Origin: Paraphoma chrysanthemicola
Taxonomy: Eukaryota; Ascomycota; Dothideomycetes; Pleosporales; Phaeosphaeriaceae
Direction: 5' to 3'
Length of the DNA stretch: 64,000 nucleotides
Assembly (NCBI GenBank): GCA_020744225.1
Contig: JAGMWG010000016.1
Span: forward strand, 496,001-560,000
Shown: positions 8,631 to 19,688 of the stretch, one piece after another
Position numbering within the stretch: the first letter of the stretch is position 1
How the letters are laid out: the number at the start of each line of letters is the position of its first letter
The notes under the pieces: generated by a model
The model's input: the letters and a program-made list of their open reading frames with translations, nothing else
What the model was told of the DNA's origin: nothing
The model's database searches: none
Made by a program: the position numbers and the translations under genes

Positions 8631-10556
8631 ATGGCAGGAATTGTCCATAAAGTCAAGGATATGATCAGCGGAGACAAGGATAGCAAGCACCGTAAGTGTA
8701 TGCGCTTCCTCAACTATAATTGTCAACTAACATATCTAGACGACTCCACACACAGCTCTCATACTACCAATGATCCGTTGCACAACACCTCAGGTGCTGG
8801 ACATTCAGGAACTACGGGACACAGCACAATCAACCCTGCAGACCGCAATAATGATGGCACAGTGAATGCCCGCGATTTGACTGGCCAACATGGCGCAACT
8901 GGCGGACTGGCAGGACACAACACCACTGGACATACCACTGGACACACCGCGAACCCTATCGATCGTAACAACGACGGCAGAGTGGACGCGAGAGATGTGA
9001 CTGGATCCAGGAATACTGGCCATTCGACAACAGGCGGACTCACTGGGCACAACACCACAGGCCACACTGCGAATCCTGTCGACCGAAACAATGACGGTCG
9101 AGTCAATGCTAGGGACTTGACTGGTTCAAGCTCTACCGGCCATGGAACAACAGGTGGACTCACCGGTCATAGCTCTACTGGATATGGGACTTCAAACCCT
9201 GCCGACCGCAACAATGACGGCCGGGTCGATGCCCGTGATCTGACTGGTCAGCACACCACCGGCGGAGGATTGACAGGCCATTCAACGACAGGACAACATG
9301 GCACATCTGGAAGTGGCCTCACTGGTGCTCTGGGAGCTCCCTTGCACCAGGTTCCTCTTGGTGGTCGTGGAAACGATGCGACAGGTCCGCACAACACCCG
9401 GACTGCAAACATCCTCGACCCTCAAGTCAACACAGGTGCTGGAGGCTACTCGAACACCACTGGCGGAATTGGACACAGCTCATCCGGTGGCGGATTGACT
9501 GGACATAATACCACTGGTCACTCAACGACTGGCGGACTTGGCCACACTGCCAACCCAGCCGACCGCAACAACGATGGTAGAGTCGATGCTCACGATCTGT
9601 CAAACCGCGGTACAGCTGGCCATTCCAGCGGAGGCTTCGGCCACACTGCCAACCCAGCCGACCGCAACAACGACGGCAGAGTCGATGCCCGTGATTTGAC
9701 GGGTCGTGGCACAACCGGCCATTCCGGTGCTGGAGGCTACTCGAACACCACTGGTGGTCTCGGACACAGCTCATCCGGTGGCGGATTGACTGGACACAAC
9801 ACCACTGGCCATTCAACGACTGGAGGACTTGGCCACACTGCCAATCCCGCAGACCGCAACAACGACGGTCGAGTGGATGCCCACGACTTGACAGGTCGTG
9901 GCACTGCAGGACATACAACCACAGGTGGTCTAGGCCACACCGCCAACCCTATCGATCGTAACAACGATGGACGGGTGAATGCTCGCGACCTGACAGGTCA
10001 AGGCCACTCCACATCTGGTGGACTTGGGCATACCGCCAACCCAGCTGATCGCAACAACGATGGAAGGGTCGATGCTCGCGACCTGACGGGCCAGGGCCAT
10101 ACTACGACGGGTGGTCTTGGTAGCAACACTGGTGGCGGAGCTTTCGGGCACGCCCACAAGACGGGCGGACTTGATCATCGCCCGGGCGAGGACAGCGACC
10201 TTCCCCGAGCCCTGACCGAGGACGTTTCGGTAGCGCAGCACCATTCAACACATCCGGATGGACACCACTCGACCGGCACTGCCACCCACGGCTCCAACAC
10301 GCTCGGCTCTAGCACCCACGGATCCAATACCCTTGGCTCGAACACACATTCATCGAACGTCATCGGTTCAAACACCCACTCATCGAACGCTCTTGGCTCT
10401 AATAGCCTCGGCCATACTACCCACGGATCTGCCACCCAAGGCACATCCGCTCATGGCACTACAGGTACCCAAACACACGGCAAGCCTTCGCTGAAGGACA
10501 AGCTCAACCCCAAGATCGATGCGGATGGTGATGGCAAGGCTGGAATCATGGATTAA
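8631..10556 (+). CDS. Disordered Gly/His/Thr-rich stress-type protein with nine dockerin-like calcium loops
   Basis: Two exons, 8631-8691 and 8740-10556, give 625 residues. The 48-nt intron has a GTAAGT donor, a CTAAC branch site and a TAG acceptor. Because 48 is a multiple of three and has no stop, intron retention would also give an open frame. The N terminus MAGIVHKVKDMISGDK is a short basic amphipathic helix, and there is no signal peptide or membrane segment. The rest is low-complexity (GHTTGHS, TGGLTGH). It is interrupted by nine units of the type NPADRNNDGRVDARDLTG, each holding a D-x-N-x-D-G-x-x-x-x-x-D loop as in dockerins and EF-hands. A Ser/Asn/His tail follows, and the protein ends in a different loop, DADGDGKAGIMD. 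The ends resemble fungal dehydrin-like and hydrophilin-like stress proteins; that is family memory. Calcium binding is inferred from the loop. The most likely role is a soluble cytosolic protectant. Confidence 0.85.
   Translation: MAGIVHKVKDMISGDKDSKHRKCMRFLNYNCQLTYLDDSTHSSHTTNDPLHNTSGAGHSGTTGHSTINPADRNNDGTVNARDLTGQHGATGGLAGHNTTGHTTGHTANPIDRNNDGRVDARDVTGSRNTGHSTTGGLTGHNTTGHTANPVDRNNDGRVNARDLTGSSSTGHGTTGGLTGHSSTGYGTSNPADRNNDGRVDARDLTGQHTTGGGLTGHSTTGQHGTSGSGLTGALGAPLHQVPLGGRGNDATGPHNTRTANILDPQVNTGAGGYSNTTGGIGHSSSGGGLTGHNTTGHSTTGGLGHTANPADRNNDGRVDAHDLSNRGTAGHSSGGFGHTANPADRNNDGRVDARDLTGRGTTGHSGAGGYSNTTGGLGHSSSGGGLTGHNTTGHSTTGGLGHTANPADRNNDGRVDAHDLTGRGTAGHTTTGGLGHTANPIDRNNDGRVNARDLTGQGHSTSGGLGHTANPADRNNDGRVDARDLTGQGHTTTGGLGSNTGGGAFGHAHKTGGLDHRPGEDSDLPRALTEDVSVAQHHSTHPDGHHSTGTATHGSNTLGSSTHGSNTLGSNTHSSNVIGSNTHSSNALGSNSLGHTTHGSATQGTSAHGTTGTQTHGKPSLKDKLNPKIDADGDGKAGIMD
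8832..10091 (+). repeat. Nine 54-bp units encoding the DRNNDGRVDARDL loop
   Basis: Units start at 8832, 8952, 9072, 9195, 9552, 9651, 9843, 9945 and 10038, each 54 bp and all in the same frame. Loop residues 1, 3, 5, 6 and 12 (D, N, D, G, D) are invariant in all nine. Variation is confined to position 2 of the unit context (A/I/V before D), position 7 (R or T), position 9 (D or N) and position 11 (R or H). Codons differ between units (GAC/GAT, CGC/CGT), so the protein sequence is more conserved than the DNA, which suggests selection on the loop. Confidence 0.9.
9435..9888 (+). repeat. Internal segmental duplication, 291-bp offset
   Basis: The stretch from 9435 (GGTGCTGGAGGCTACTCG) reappears almost unchanged from 9726 and continues for about 160 bp through an EF-loop unit. 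The offset is 291 bp, a multiple of three. This indicates a recent in-frame tandem duplication that added two EF-loop units. Confidence 0.8.
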
Positions 10557-12473
10557 ATGAATAGCATCACCCTTGTTAAAGTACTTTGCCCCTTGTGGCA
10601 GCAAAGCACACAAGAGGAAATGAGTAGATAATGAACAATGAATTTTGTACTACTTTACTTTAACAATCGTCTGCTTTTCGAAGAGGTCTTCCCGCTTGCA
10701 TGGGCTGTGCTGACTGAAAAGATTTGCTAACCTCAATCCGACTTATTCAGCCCTGCTTGATTCCCGCTTCTCCACCATCCACAAGAAAAGCCTTGACCAG
10801 TTAGCGTCATGTTACTGTCACAGCACAACTATTCTTCCTGTTATCGCCATCGACTGGCACGTGGTAGGTGAATGAAAGAGCAACACCCAAAACATTCAAC
10901 GGCGGGACGTGTACCCAGGTGGTGCGCACTGGTCAATTTATGTGGTGTTTCATTATATAGTAGCGCATGTTGGTGGCGTTTCTTGAATCTAGTACTATCG
11001 CGCGTGTATGCGCTTAGTGTGGGAGCCAGCTCTGCTGTGCAGACAATGAAACTCACGCCTCGTACTTCAAGCAAGTATATGAAACTCCTACAGCCATGGA
11101 GCCGGGGACTTTAGTGGGACCATGTCATTTCAACACAGATTACGAGTCCGCGTTAGCCGACCCGCCCCCAGCAGTTGGATTCCTGCATCTCGGCCACGTT
11201 CCGCGCGTATACCCAAAGCAGGAAATGAAACATGATGCCCACAAAATCCGCCCCATTCCTAAACTTCAGCGCGGATGCCGAGAATCTGGTTGCTGGTACT
11301 GTTGACGCGGTGCGGCTCGCGGCCCCACAATCCTATGAAATCGCGATTTACGAGGCACTCCGTACACCCGCGATAACGATCTCATCCCGGAGATGCACTG
11401 GTGTTTGAACATTCAGAGCATGTACACACTATATTTTGGAGCATGCTGATTCTATAGTGTATAAGTACTGTACGAATTGAGTCGGCAGATACCCGGGGAC
11501 GATTCGAACATCCTATGCTTCATTGGTTTGCATGCAGCCACCTCATGATGGGGGTTTGCATCTAATTACCTCAAATATTGACAAAGCCTTCTAGCCTTTG
11601 CGCCTATCTTGACTGAAAGTACCGTATGGTTCACGCGAGTAAGATTAGTTGGGCCGCCAATAGGCTCATTCTCATGTGGCTACGCCGCACAGCTGCATCT
11701 TGGCTTCATCAATTAGTCCCATTCAGGCACAACTGCACCAGAGACTAAGAACAGGCGCATATGACGTGCCGGGTTCCGTGTGGGGATTGGAGTTGTTCCA
11801 TGTGAGTCCCCTGCATCGTTCATGGGCCTTCAGGAGAAACTCAGCCTCTGTTCACAAATCACTGTGAAGCATCGCTGCAGTCAGACTGCCATTGAATTCA
11901 AGCGTAGGACTTCCGAATTGAATGCAGTTCACGTCTACGTGTACATTTGTTAGAAGATAGGGCATTACTCAAGGAGCGTTTTTGATATCTCGAAGACTGT
12001 CGTTCGATGTGCTTTCGCGCGTAGCCTGAAACCCCAAAACACCCAGGTTATAGTAGGGCTGTGAGTTTGTAGCATTGGCCTTGAAGCGCATGTTGCATCC
12101 CAGTCCGCCAGTTTAAACACAGACCCCCATCCGAACATCAGCTCACAGCATACGATACCACCTGCCTGTTGAGCGCAATCCTTGTTGCAGCCTTGCAGGC
12201 TGTCCGGCGCACTGAGATTGTATGGTTCGGCTTGACCGGTGATGTGAAACCTCAAACCCTGGTACTCCTGTATCAGTGGTGCTAGGAGCCTTCAGCTTCA
12301 GCCACGCCTATGTTAAGACTCAATCCTGGAGCATTTGGAGCACATATATGAGTGCAAGAATGGAGCTCTATTGATTCCAATCAATACGACACTAACCTAA
12401 CATTACCTTTTCCAAGCGATTGATATTATTATCTCCGTTTCTCACTATCCAACCCACCTGATCTTCAAGACTC
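10557..12473. other. Long intergenic region, no gene seen
   Basis: About 1.9 kb with only short open frames on both strands. A T-arm-like hairpin with an exact B box lies on the minus strand at 11497-11513, but no A box or acceptor partner was found. Otherwise I see nothing. Confidence 0.4.
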
Positions 12474-14463
12474 ATGGCTATCCAAACCCCGACTAGAACC
12501 ATACGGACTCGACAGTATGTCAGAATGCTCGAAGCACTATCAGATAGCGTTGAAGAGAAGTCGGTCGCTGGTAACCAAGCTCCTCGTAGCTCCGCGCCCA
12601 ATAGGAACGTGCACATAGCATCTGCTGAAGATGTCAAACCTAAATCTTCTGAAACTGGTCCTATCGAAGATCGTTTTGACACTACCTTGGAAACACCTAT
12701 ACTTGTGTCTCCAACAGGAACGTCTTCTACGGCATCCTCTCCGGGTATAGCCAATGATATCTGGGACTCTCCCGTGCCACCAAATCATTACCTCAGCGAG
12801 ACCCGCCGGAACAACGCATTGACACCGTTGACGCCGGCATCAGTGCATGGTGTATCTCTGGACTATACCCCGGCACCGAAGGCGCGTAAAGCACTTCTAC
12901 TGAAGAGCGTCGAAGATGGAGCAGAAAGGGACGAGGCAGCGACTGTAAATGCAGATCACGGCGCAGAAACAAAGCTGTCCATCGACAGTACCCAGAATGA
13001 GGACTACTTCTTCAAGCCACAGAAGCTTATCCGAAACTTAACGAAAGAGCTTAAAGCAAGTGAGTTATATAACCAATGGGACTGTGTCAAGCCAAGCTAA
13101 TGCATCCATCGCAGTCGCTGATGCCAATACCTTCCCGGATCAGCCGCGTTACAGTTCAACGCCCGACTTTAACTTCGCGGAAGCTGCCAAGTTCAATTCT
13201 CCTGCTCGTCCACGTCGCCCGGTTATCGCTACGAGACATGATGCGATGATTGAAGAGTCCAAGACCGACTTAAAGGTCGAGTGGAGCGCAGCCACCAAAG
13301 AATCGAATGAATACCGCCCGCCTCTTACTCAAAAATCTTCCAAAGCACTCCATACAGAATTGGAGCACATTGTTCCCATGGACATCCAATCAAGGGTCAT
13401 TGAAAAGCAAGGAAAATGTGTTGCCACTAAGGTCGGGAAACCATATGAGCGATGCTCCTCGAACGGCCCAGGACGCAGCATCGAACTGATTTCGGAAGAG
13501 ATCTCGAGGTGTGATATCGAAGCCACGCCTTTGGGGTTCATTGAACACATTGAGCGACTTGTCCGAGCAGTTATGTGTGGAACTCATCGGAATGTAGCGC
13601 TGTCGAGCAAAAGGCAGGAGAAGCTTAAAACATTAGTGACCCGCTTTGCGCACTTATCTCATGTGGAACGATCAGATTTCCAGACATGGGTCTATGCAAT
13701 TGCGCCCAGAGGTCTGCCTGTAAAAGTAGAGACTCGAGCAGTGCAAGTACCTAGGGGAATTGCGACGAGTGGAGACAACGATGCCCTCGAGGCTCGAGCC
13801 ATACCAAGAGCGCCACCGGTGACTGCAACTCGCCATACTGGTGAAACTACGAGTACGGTATACTTGCCTGGATTTGTGGCTTTTCAACCGAAGACTACAC
13901 AAAATATGACGGTCGCAGCCGCGTTGCAAAAAGAGATCATGAAGCCACTCAAGCCGTCGGCCCAGGAAGACGGGTTCATCTATGTCTTTTGGGAGGAGGC
14001 ACAATTCGGTATGGTCAAAATTGGACGTACAAATAACCTCGACCGCCGTCTGCAGGAATGGAATAAGAAATGCCAGCTCACACTTAAGTACCATCCGGCC
14101 TCGCAACGTGGCGAGTTCGCCATGATTCCCAACGTCAATCGCATCGAGCGACTCATTCATATCGAGTTGAAGCAACATAGGAGGCGGAGATACTGTCAAC
14201 GCTGTGACCAGCACCATCAAGAATGGTTTGAAGTGGGCGAGACATTGGTAACGAGAGTTTTCAACAAGTGGCAGAACTGGATCATGCAGAAACCATATAT
14301 TTTTGATGCCATGACTCAGGAATGGGTCCTGAGACCTGATATGATCGATTCGTTGGCCGAGGTGTGCGAGCCGGTCGCCCGGGATGAAAAGCCGCCACCG
14401 CCACCTTCACGCCATGTCAAAGGCGCCAAAGTCAAGAGGAAGACTAAACGATGGACCTTTTAG
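12474..14463 (+). CDS. T5orf172 / GIY-YIG-type (MUG113-like) domain protein
   Basis: Exons 12474-13059 and 13116-14463 are close to the model; frame counting places the acceptor AG at 13113-13114, so exon 2 begins at 13115. The joined length is 1935 nt (644 residues), with a 55-nt intron. The first about 450 residues are polar and probably disordered, with a helical patch (EHIERLVRAVMCGTH, about residues 335-390). The domain runs from about 482 to 590. It begins GFIYVFWEE, has MVKIGRTNNLDRRLQEW, then the helix IERLIHIELKQHRR, a CQRCDQHH pair that could bind metal, and EWFEVGE. This is the order of the DUF1766/T5orf172 family, where GxxYVF and KIGxT correspond to the GIY-YIG core and the Arg of NLDRRL to the catalytic arginine. 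The C terminus is basic (HVKGAKVKRKTKRW), like a nuclear signal. DNA binding or cleavage is inferred from the family only. Confidence 0.87.
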
Positions 14464-15086
14464 ATTGATTTTAAGCTATTGCAAGTGTACAATAATATGT
14501 CATTTCCAACTTGAACTTCGAATGTCCATTTCAATGATTACTGGACCATATGCACACCGGCCCAAAGCAGAACGCCGAATAGCTCATCTCCATTGCAAGA
14601 AAATAAGAAGAGAAACAAGTCATCAATGGAAGTTGCTATCGTTTTCAAACCGCAGAAACTTGGAAATGATTGTTTGATGTGGTTCGTGGGCACACATAGT
14701 ACAGCAGATAACGGAGACTTGCAGGTGATAGTTCACTCCAAGCTCACCAAGGGCGGACAACGTGCGAACCCTTGGCCGAACTTCAAATCGACACTGACGC
14801 TGTAAATTGGTGGAATATTTATCGCTGCATCCTTGTGATAATAACTACTTGAATGGAAGATCGCGCCTCTAAAGAAGTAGGAGAAGCGCTTTTACTCATG
14901 CGTGGTCAATTTCTCTAAACTCCTTGTGTTAATAGTGAGTGACGCCATTGACAATGTCGTCGAACCGTTCTGAGCCACCAACAAGGGAAAGAAAAGGGAT
15001 CTATCGCACGTCTCCCGGATGAGTCGAGATACTTCTTGAAGTCGGTGAAGCGCTACTTCCTCTTTAAGTCCTCGCACTTGCCGGAT
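14464..15086. other. Intergenic between convergent genes, no gene seen
   Basis: Holds the 3' flanks of the T5orf172 gene and of the minus-strand transporter. No RNA gene or repeat was recognised. Confidence 0.45.
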
Positions 15087-16464
15087 TCAAATTTTGCCAA
15101 AAATTCCTTCGGGCGTAACCAGTTTGCTCGAAAGAGCGATGAAACCACCAGTCAGACTCACCACACCGCTGAATATGCTGACCTGAGTGAAGCTGCCGTA
15201 GCGACTGATAAGGGCCCCATTGACAGGCGGGCCGATGAGAACAGCACACGCTGAAAGCCCCATGCCCATACCCATGTACGTCCCAAGATTCCTTGGATCC
15301 TTCGTACAAAGCGATATCGCAGCAGAGGCCGACGATATGATCGTACCAGAAATGAAACCGAAAAATCCAGAATATACGATGATCGCTGCATTTGTGTTCG
15401 GTTCGTTGATGCAGAACACAATAATGCCGGTGCCTACGCCGGCGAAAGCAAACGTATTCAGTCGTCCCAACTTGTCCGCCAATACGCCAGGGATGATTCG
15501 GCCGAAGGTCGAAGATGCGTTGATGATGGCCAGCAGGTTAGCAGCAAGGCCCACGCTCATGCCTTGTGAAACCGCGTAAGTGGGAATATAAAATACCGGT
15601 GTCCACATGCCCATCATCATGAAGAAGAGTGCCACCACCAAGATGACGTATCGGCTGTCCCTCCACGCGTCACCGATGAAGAATTTTGTGTTTCGAGATG
15701 GCACCCTTTGACTGATGAAGAAGCAGGGAAAGAGCATGAAGGGCAGGATAATGAAGCCAACTATGCGCATCGACCAGCCAAACCCAATGCTTGTCCCGTT
15801 TAGCAGCTTCGACAACACAATCGGAAAGATTATACCACCAACTGACGAGCCGGAAGCGATGATGCCCATGGCAGCCGCTCTTCTTTTGTCGAAGTACTGA
15901 GATACGACTGCAAAAGCTGGAAATTGCAAGAATGCAACAGCCGAACCCATGAGCACACCCTGTGCAAGCATAAACTGCCAGTATTTGTCACACAAGCTAA
16001 CCATCATGAGTCCAAAGACATATGTAATCGCAGCAGGTTTGATAACCTTTCCTCTGTTAGCACTCCGTTTCGGTCTCAGGGCGAATTGATATGATGCGAC
16101 TTACCCAGACACCGTATCGATCGAATGTCGGACCTCCAATGGCACCGCCGGAGAACTGAATGAAACTCGATATTGACCCTATCCAAGCAATATCGTCCTG
16201 GGCGTAGTCGCGTAACTGATGTGTACTGTAGTACTGCTGTAGTAGGCCGAAGCAGCTGGTGAAGCCAAGGCAGCCGAAAAAAATGCAGAATCCGCCCGCA
16301 GCGTTGAGCCAAGCGCGAGTGCCGCCATCAGGAGCGGGGCCAAGGTTAGAGAGGTCGCTGTCATCAACTTTGGGATCTGTTTGAGGCCCAGAACGAGAGC
16401 TGTTATTGGGGTCGCTGAGGTGGTCTTTTTCAAGATCGGGGTTGGAGATGGCTGGGGAAGTCAT
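15087..16464 (-). CDS. MFS transporter, fungal monocarboxylate (MCT) type
   Basis: Two exons on the minus strand, 16464-16105 and 16046-15087, give 1320 nt (439 residues). The 58-nt intron starts GTAAGT, ends AAAG and has a CTAAC element. A hydrophilic N-terminal tail of about 45 residues is followed by PDGGTRAWLNAAGGF, the conserved entry of MCT-type MFS proteins. Twelve membrane helices can be traced. A DRYGVW loop lies after helix 2, QYFDKRRAAAMGIIASGSSVGG between helices 4 and 5, and LADKLGRLNTF between helices 8 and 9. Family knowledge: these carry monocarboxylates or related small acids across the plasma membrane, and many fungal members have no known substrate. The gene is divergent from a Zn2Cys6 regulator 334 bp away and probably regulated by it. 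Confidence 0.9.
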
Positions 16465-16626
16465 GGTGGCTTGCGATGAAGGATAAGTTTGAGACTGGTG
16501 CTGGTGAATCTCGACTTGAGTGATGAAAATAGCTCATGAATATGACAGTAAACCATCGCAACGACACATTATATACACCAAAAGCGAGATCACGGTGTCA
16601 TCGGACATGATTGTGTCGCTTCGTGA

Positions 16627-16719
16627 ATCGGAGATAAGGAGACCGATGTTGCGAATACACAGTTATGATTCGTCTATTCCCCGACTTCACCGATCGGCTA
16701 GCCGAAACGGATACGACCG
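16627..16719. promoter_or_regulatory. Clustered CGG/CCG half-sites in the shared transporter/regulator promoter
   Basis: Two elements lie in the 334-bp gap between the divergent start codons. At 16627-16647 is ATCGG-N11-CCGAT, the geometry of Gal4-type Zn2Cys6 dimers. At 16690-16719 six triplets alternate within 30 bp: CCG, CGG, CCG, CGG and CCG plus flanks. They make CGG-N4-CCG (16695-16704) and CGG-N6-CCG (16708-16719, the Ppr1 spacing). The natural candidate to bind is the adjacent regulator at 16799, giving autoregulation and transporter control. Binding is inference from spacing. Confidence 0.6.
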
Positions 16720-16798
16720 AAACCCCGCTCCGCGTCTTTTCATAACTCCTTGTCGTCCTCACCTTTGCGCAACTTTCTCAACTTCCTAGGGTTTGATC

Positions 16799-19196
16799 AT
16801 GACGGAGCAAGCACGAAAGCGAAAACGCGTTGCGATGTAAGTATATGAAAACTTATCTCCCTTTCAAACCGTCACTGCTGGAGCGATGTTTCATGCTCTG
16901 TAGGCTGCATTAAATCTACTCGTTGTAAAAGCAACTTGCAATCGTGCGAAGCCGAGACAGTGGCTATGACGAGACTCTTTAGTGCTGTTCTGAGTGGATG
17001 CTAACATATTGCCACAGCTCGTGCACTCTGTGCCGGAAACGCAAACTTCGTTGCAACCGAGCAACACCATGTAGCAATTGTGTAAGATCTAGGAACGCGA
17101 CCTGTCTGTACGAGACTGAGGCACCGAAAATATCATCAGTGAACATTGCTCCAGCACCCATGTGGGACTCAAGATCAGTGGCTTCCAACGCAATTACTCC
17201 TAGTTCTACCGCCAGCACGACCTCAATCGAGCTCGAATCGATGAAGCGTAGGATCAAAGACCTAGAGGAGCTGCTCTCACGAACCAACATCGAACCCAAT
17301 CATATTAATCACGTGCAGTCTGGCAATTCTCACCAAATTGACGACGCCGGCTCTTGGCTGCCAAAGAATTACCACCCTGTTCAGCATCAATCGAGTAGTA
17401 CAACTCCTACACATGCGGTGCGTGTCACAAGTGGTCTAGCCGGTCCCATCGATATTCTGGAGGATGACCGGTGGAGTCAGAAGGCACCTATTGCTAGAGG
17501 CATAGCGCACAAGAATCGAGTTTTCGGACAAAGTCATTGGATGAACGGATTTATTGTCTTCAGGGACCTCATCGAGCTTCTCGAACCACAAATGCGCCAT
17601 AGCAAAACGCTGCTTCCCGGTTTACACCGTGCAAAAGCACTCGCTCGTGTAATCAAGACACGACGGTCCCCCGAATGGCCGACGCTATCTATCAGCGGAC
17701 TACCTCCGAGAAGCGTGTGCGATGACTTGGTAGCCCACTACTTTGGGAATCTAGAAACACTCTATCGTATTCTTCACAAGTCTACCTTTCAAGAAAAATA
17801 TATCCAGATGTGGGCTGTTGAGTCATCAATGCCCTTCACGATGCAGGTAAAGCTTGTGCTGGCAATTGGCGCAATTACATACGACAAGAATTGTAGCATG
17901 CGCGCAGATGCGACGCGATGGATATGTGAGGCGCAGACATGGATTTCGAAGCCAACCATAAAATCACGTCTAGGTGTTGAGTATCTTCAGACAAGCATTC
18001 TCCTACTACTAGCGCGAGAGCTCGTCGACGTGGGCTCTGAGCTTGTGTGGATCTCGGCTGGTGCGCTTCTCCGCGAAGCCATGTATATCGGGCTTCACAA
18101 AGATCCGGTGCAGCTACCGAGATTAGCTCACTTCGAGCGCGAGATGCGGCGACGCCTATGGAACACGATCTTGGAGGTCAATGTACAATTCAGTCTCATC
18201 TCCGGTGGATCATGCCTAATTACCATGAACGATTTCACCACGACGCCGCCGGGAAATTTCAATGACGAGGACTTGTGCACATCCGATGCCACGCCCGCAG
18301 GGGATGGAGTCTTCACTGATGCTTCAGTTGCGATAGCGCTACGAAGAACGCTACCCATACGTCTCCGGGTTGTCAATTTACTGAACGATGCTGCGACGCT
18401 CGGGACGTACGATGAGACGCTCAGCATCAATGCAGACCTTAGAGCGGCCTGCAAGTCACTCCGCCAGACCGTACAGTCACAATTGTGCAGCTCGGGAGCA
18501 ACAGGAGGTTCCGCTTCCACCTTCGCAATAGAGGCCACGGAATTCATTATGCAGCGGTACATTTCATCGCTCCATATACCGTATCTTAACCCTTCCTTCA
18601 GCGAGGCAGCATATGCATACTCCAGGAAGGCCGTTTTAGACACCTCACTCAAGATATGGAACCTTGCGTGCCCTTCATCTGACTCTTTATCTGATCGAAC
18701 CGGCCTTCTTGATGGCATAGAGACCGATCTGGCGCGTATCTGCAGATGTGGGGCAGGCTTCTTCCGTGCTTTCACGTTTCACGCTTCGACCTTTCTGGCC
18801 GTCGAGCTTCGAGCTCAGTATCAAGAGGAGGATAGCGTACCGCGGCCCGATCTGTTGCGGATTCCCAACGATGCAGCCGAGTTAGTTGTTCAATGCGTAG
18901 AAGCTGGAGAGACCGGAATCAAAGGCTATTTGCTTCTGCGCGTGCTCGAAGCTCAGATCGATGCCATCAAGAAGCGCGTGCCTAAGGAAGAAATGATTGT
19001 GGTATTGGGAAAAGCGGCGGAAGATGCAATATCCTACTGCCTGCCTATACTTGAGCGAATAGCCGGGGCACAAGATTCGTCTACTGAAGACAGCATTGAA
19101 GCGGCGGGGTTCGACTTTCAGGTCTCGCCAGATTTCATGGAAGACTGGGATTTGGTCATGTCAGACGTCTTCAATTTCGAGGCCATCACGACCTAA
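16799..19196 (+). CDS. Zn2Cys6 transcription factor with fungal-specific regulatory domain
   Basis: Two exons, 16799-16836 and 17018-19196, give 2217 nt (738 residues). The intron is 181 nt (GTAAGT donor, CTAAC branch, CAG acceptor) and splits the codon just before the zinc cluster. Residues 6-12 (RKRKRVA) are a basic entry. Cysteines at 15, 18, 25, 31, 34 and 42 form C-x2-C-x6-C-x5-C-x2-C-x7-C. A short coiled coil follows (SMKRRIKDLEELLSR). The fungal_trans region spans about 245-470, with DDLVAHYFGNLETLYRILHK near 247 and LLREAMYIGLHKDP followed by EMRRRLWNTILEVNVQ near 360-385. A long helical C terminus follows. It is a nuclear DNA-binding regulator, most likely a homodimer at CGG repeats. 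The divergent MFS gene and the CGG-rich shared promoter point to control of that transporter and of itself. Confidence 0.93.
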
Positions 19197-19688
19197 TGAA
19201 CCTCCATACCGGTAGTGGATTTGCTGATACAACGTGTGTTGACAACATGCTGCACAAAAGCATCAAGTACCTGCTGGGGATACTGTTACCATCCTGCCAT
19301 CCTGAAAGAATTTTGTTATAGTTGGTGAAGATCCAGCCTGCCTTGTACCAATACATTGAACATGTTAACATCAAGATGTATGCTGAAATTACACGTGTTT
19401 CCAAGGCAAATCAGTGTTGTCGTTCTTGCCAAATTCTTTTTCTTGCGGGCTGCTATACAGAATACGGCTAGTTGTGTCGTGATATGGTATGCGGAATAGG
19501 CCACGGTGACGTTCATGCATTTGGCATTGCAAATAGCGTACCTCCTGACCGCTAGTGCTGGAGATTGTTGCCAGATCATGCGACTATCACGTTCAAGCAG
19601 CACACTGATTTGAGCAGACCCCTCTCCCGATAAAGTTCTATAAGCTCGCACAGCGCTGTCTCAACTCATTTTTACATCGATACACGTC
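19197..19688. other. Intergenic, no gene seen
   Basis: Holds the 3' flank of the regulator and the promoter of the next gene. No feature was recognised. Confidence 0.45.

Noticed and set aside
9427..9918. Long minus-strand open frames within the EF-loop repeat gene
   Set aside because: They are the antisense reading of a low-complexity GC-biased repeat; the plus strand has the start, intron and conserved ends.
8832..10091. Regular spaced repeats that might look like a CRISPR array
   Set aside because: The repeats are coding, in frame, diverged at third positions, and the host is a fungus.
11497..11513. A perfect T-arm-like hairpin with an exact B box on the minus strand, suggesting a tRNA
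   Set aside because: No A box, D arm or matching acceptor strand lies within 150 bases upstream on that strand. An isolated B box can occur by chance.
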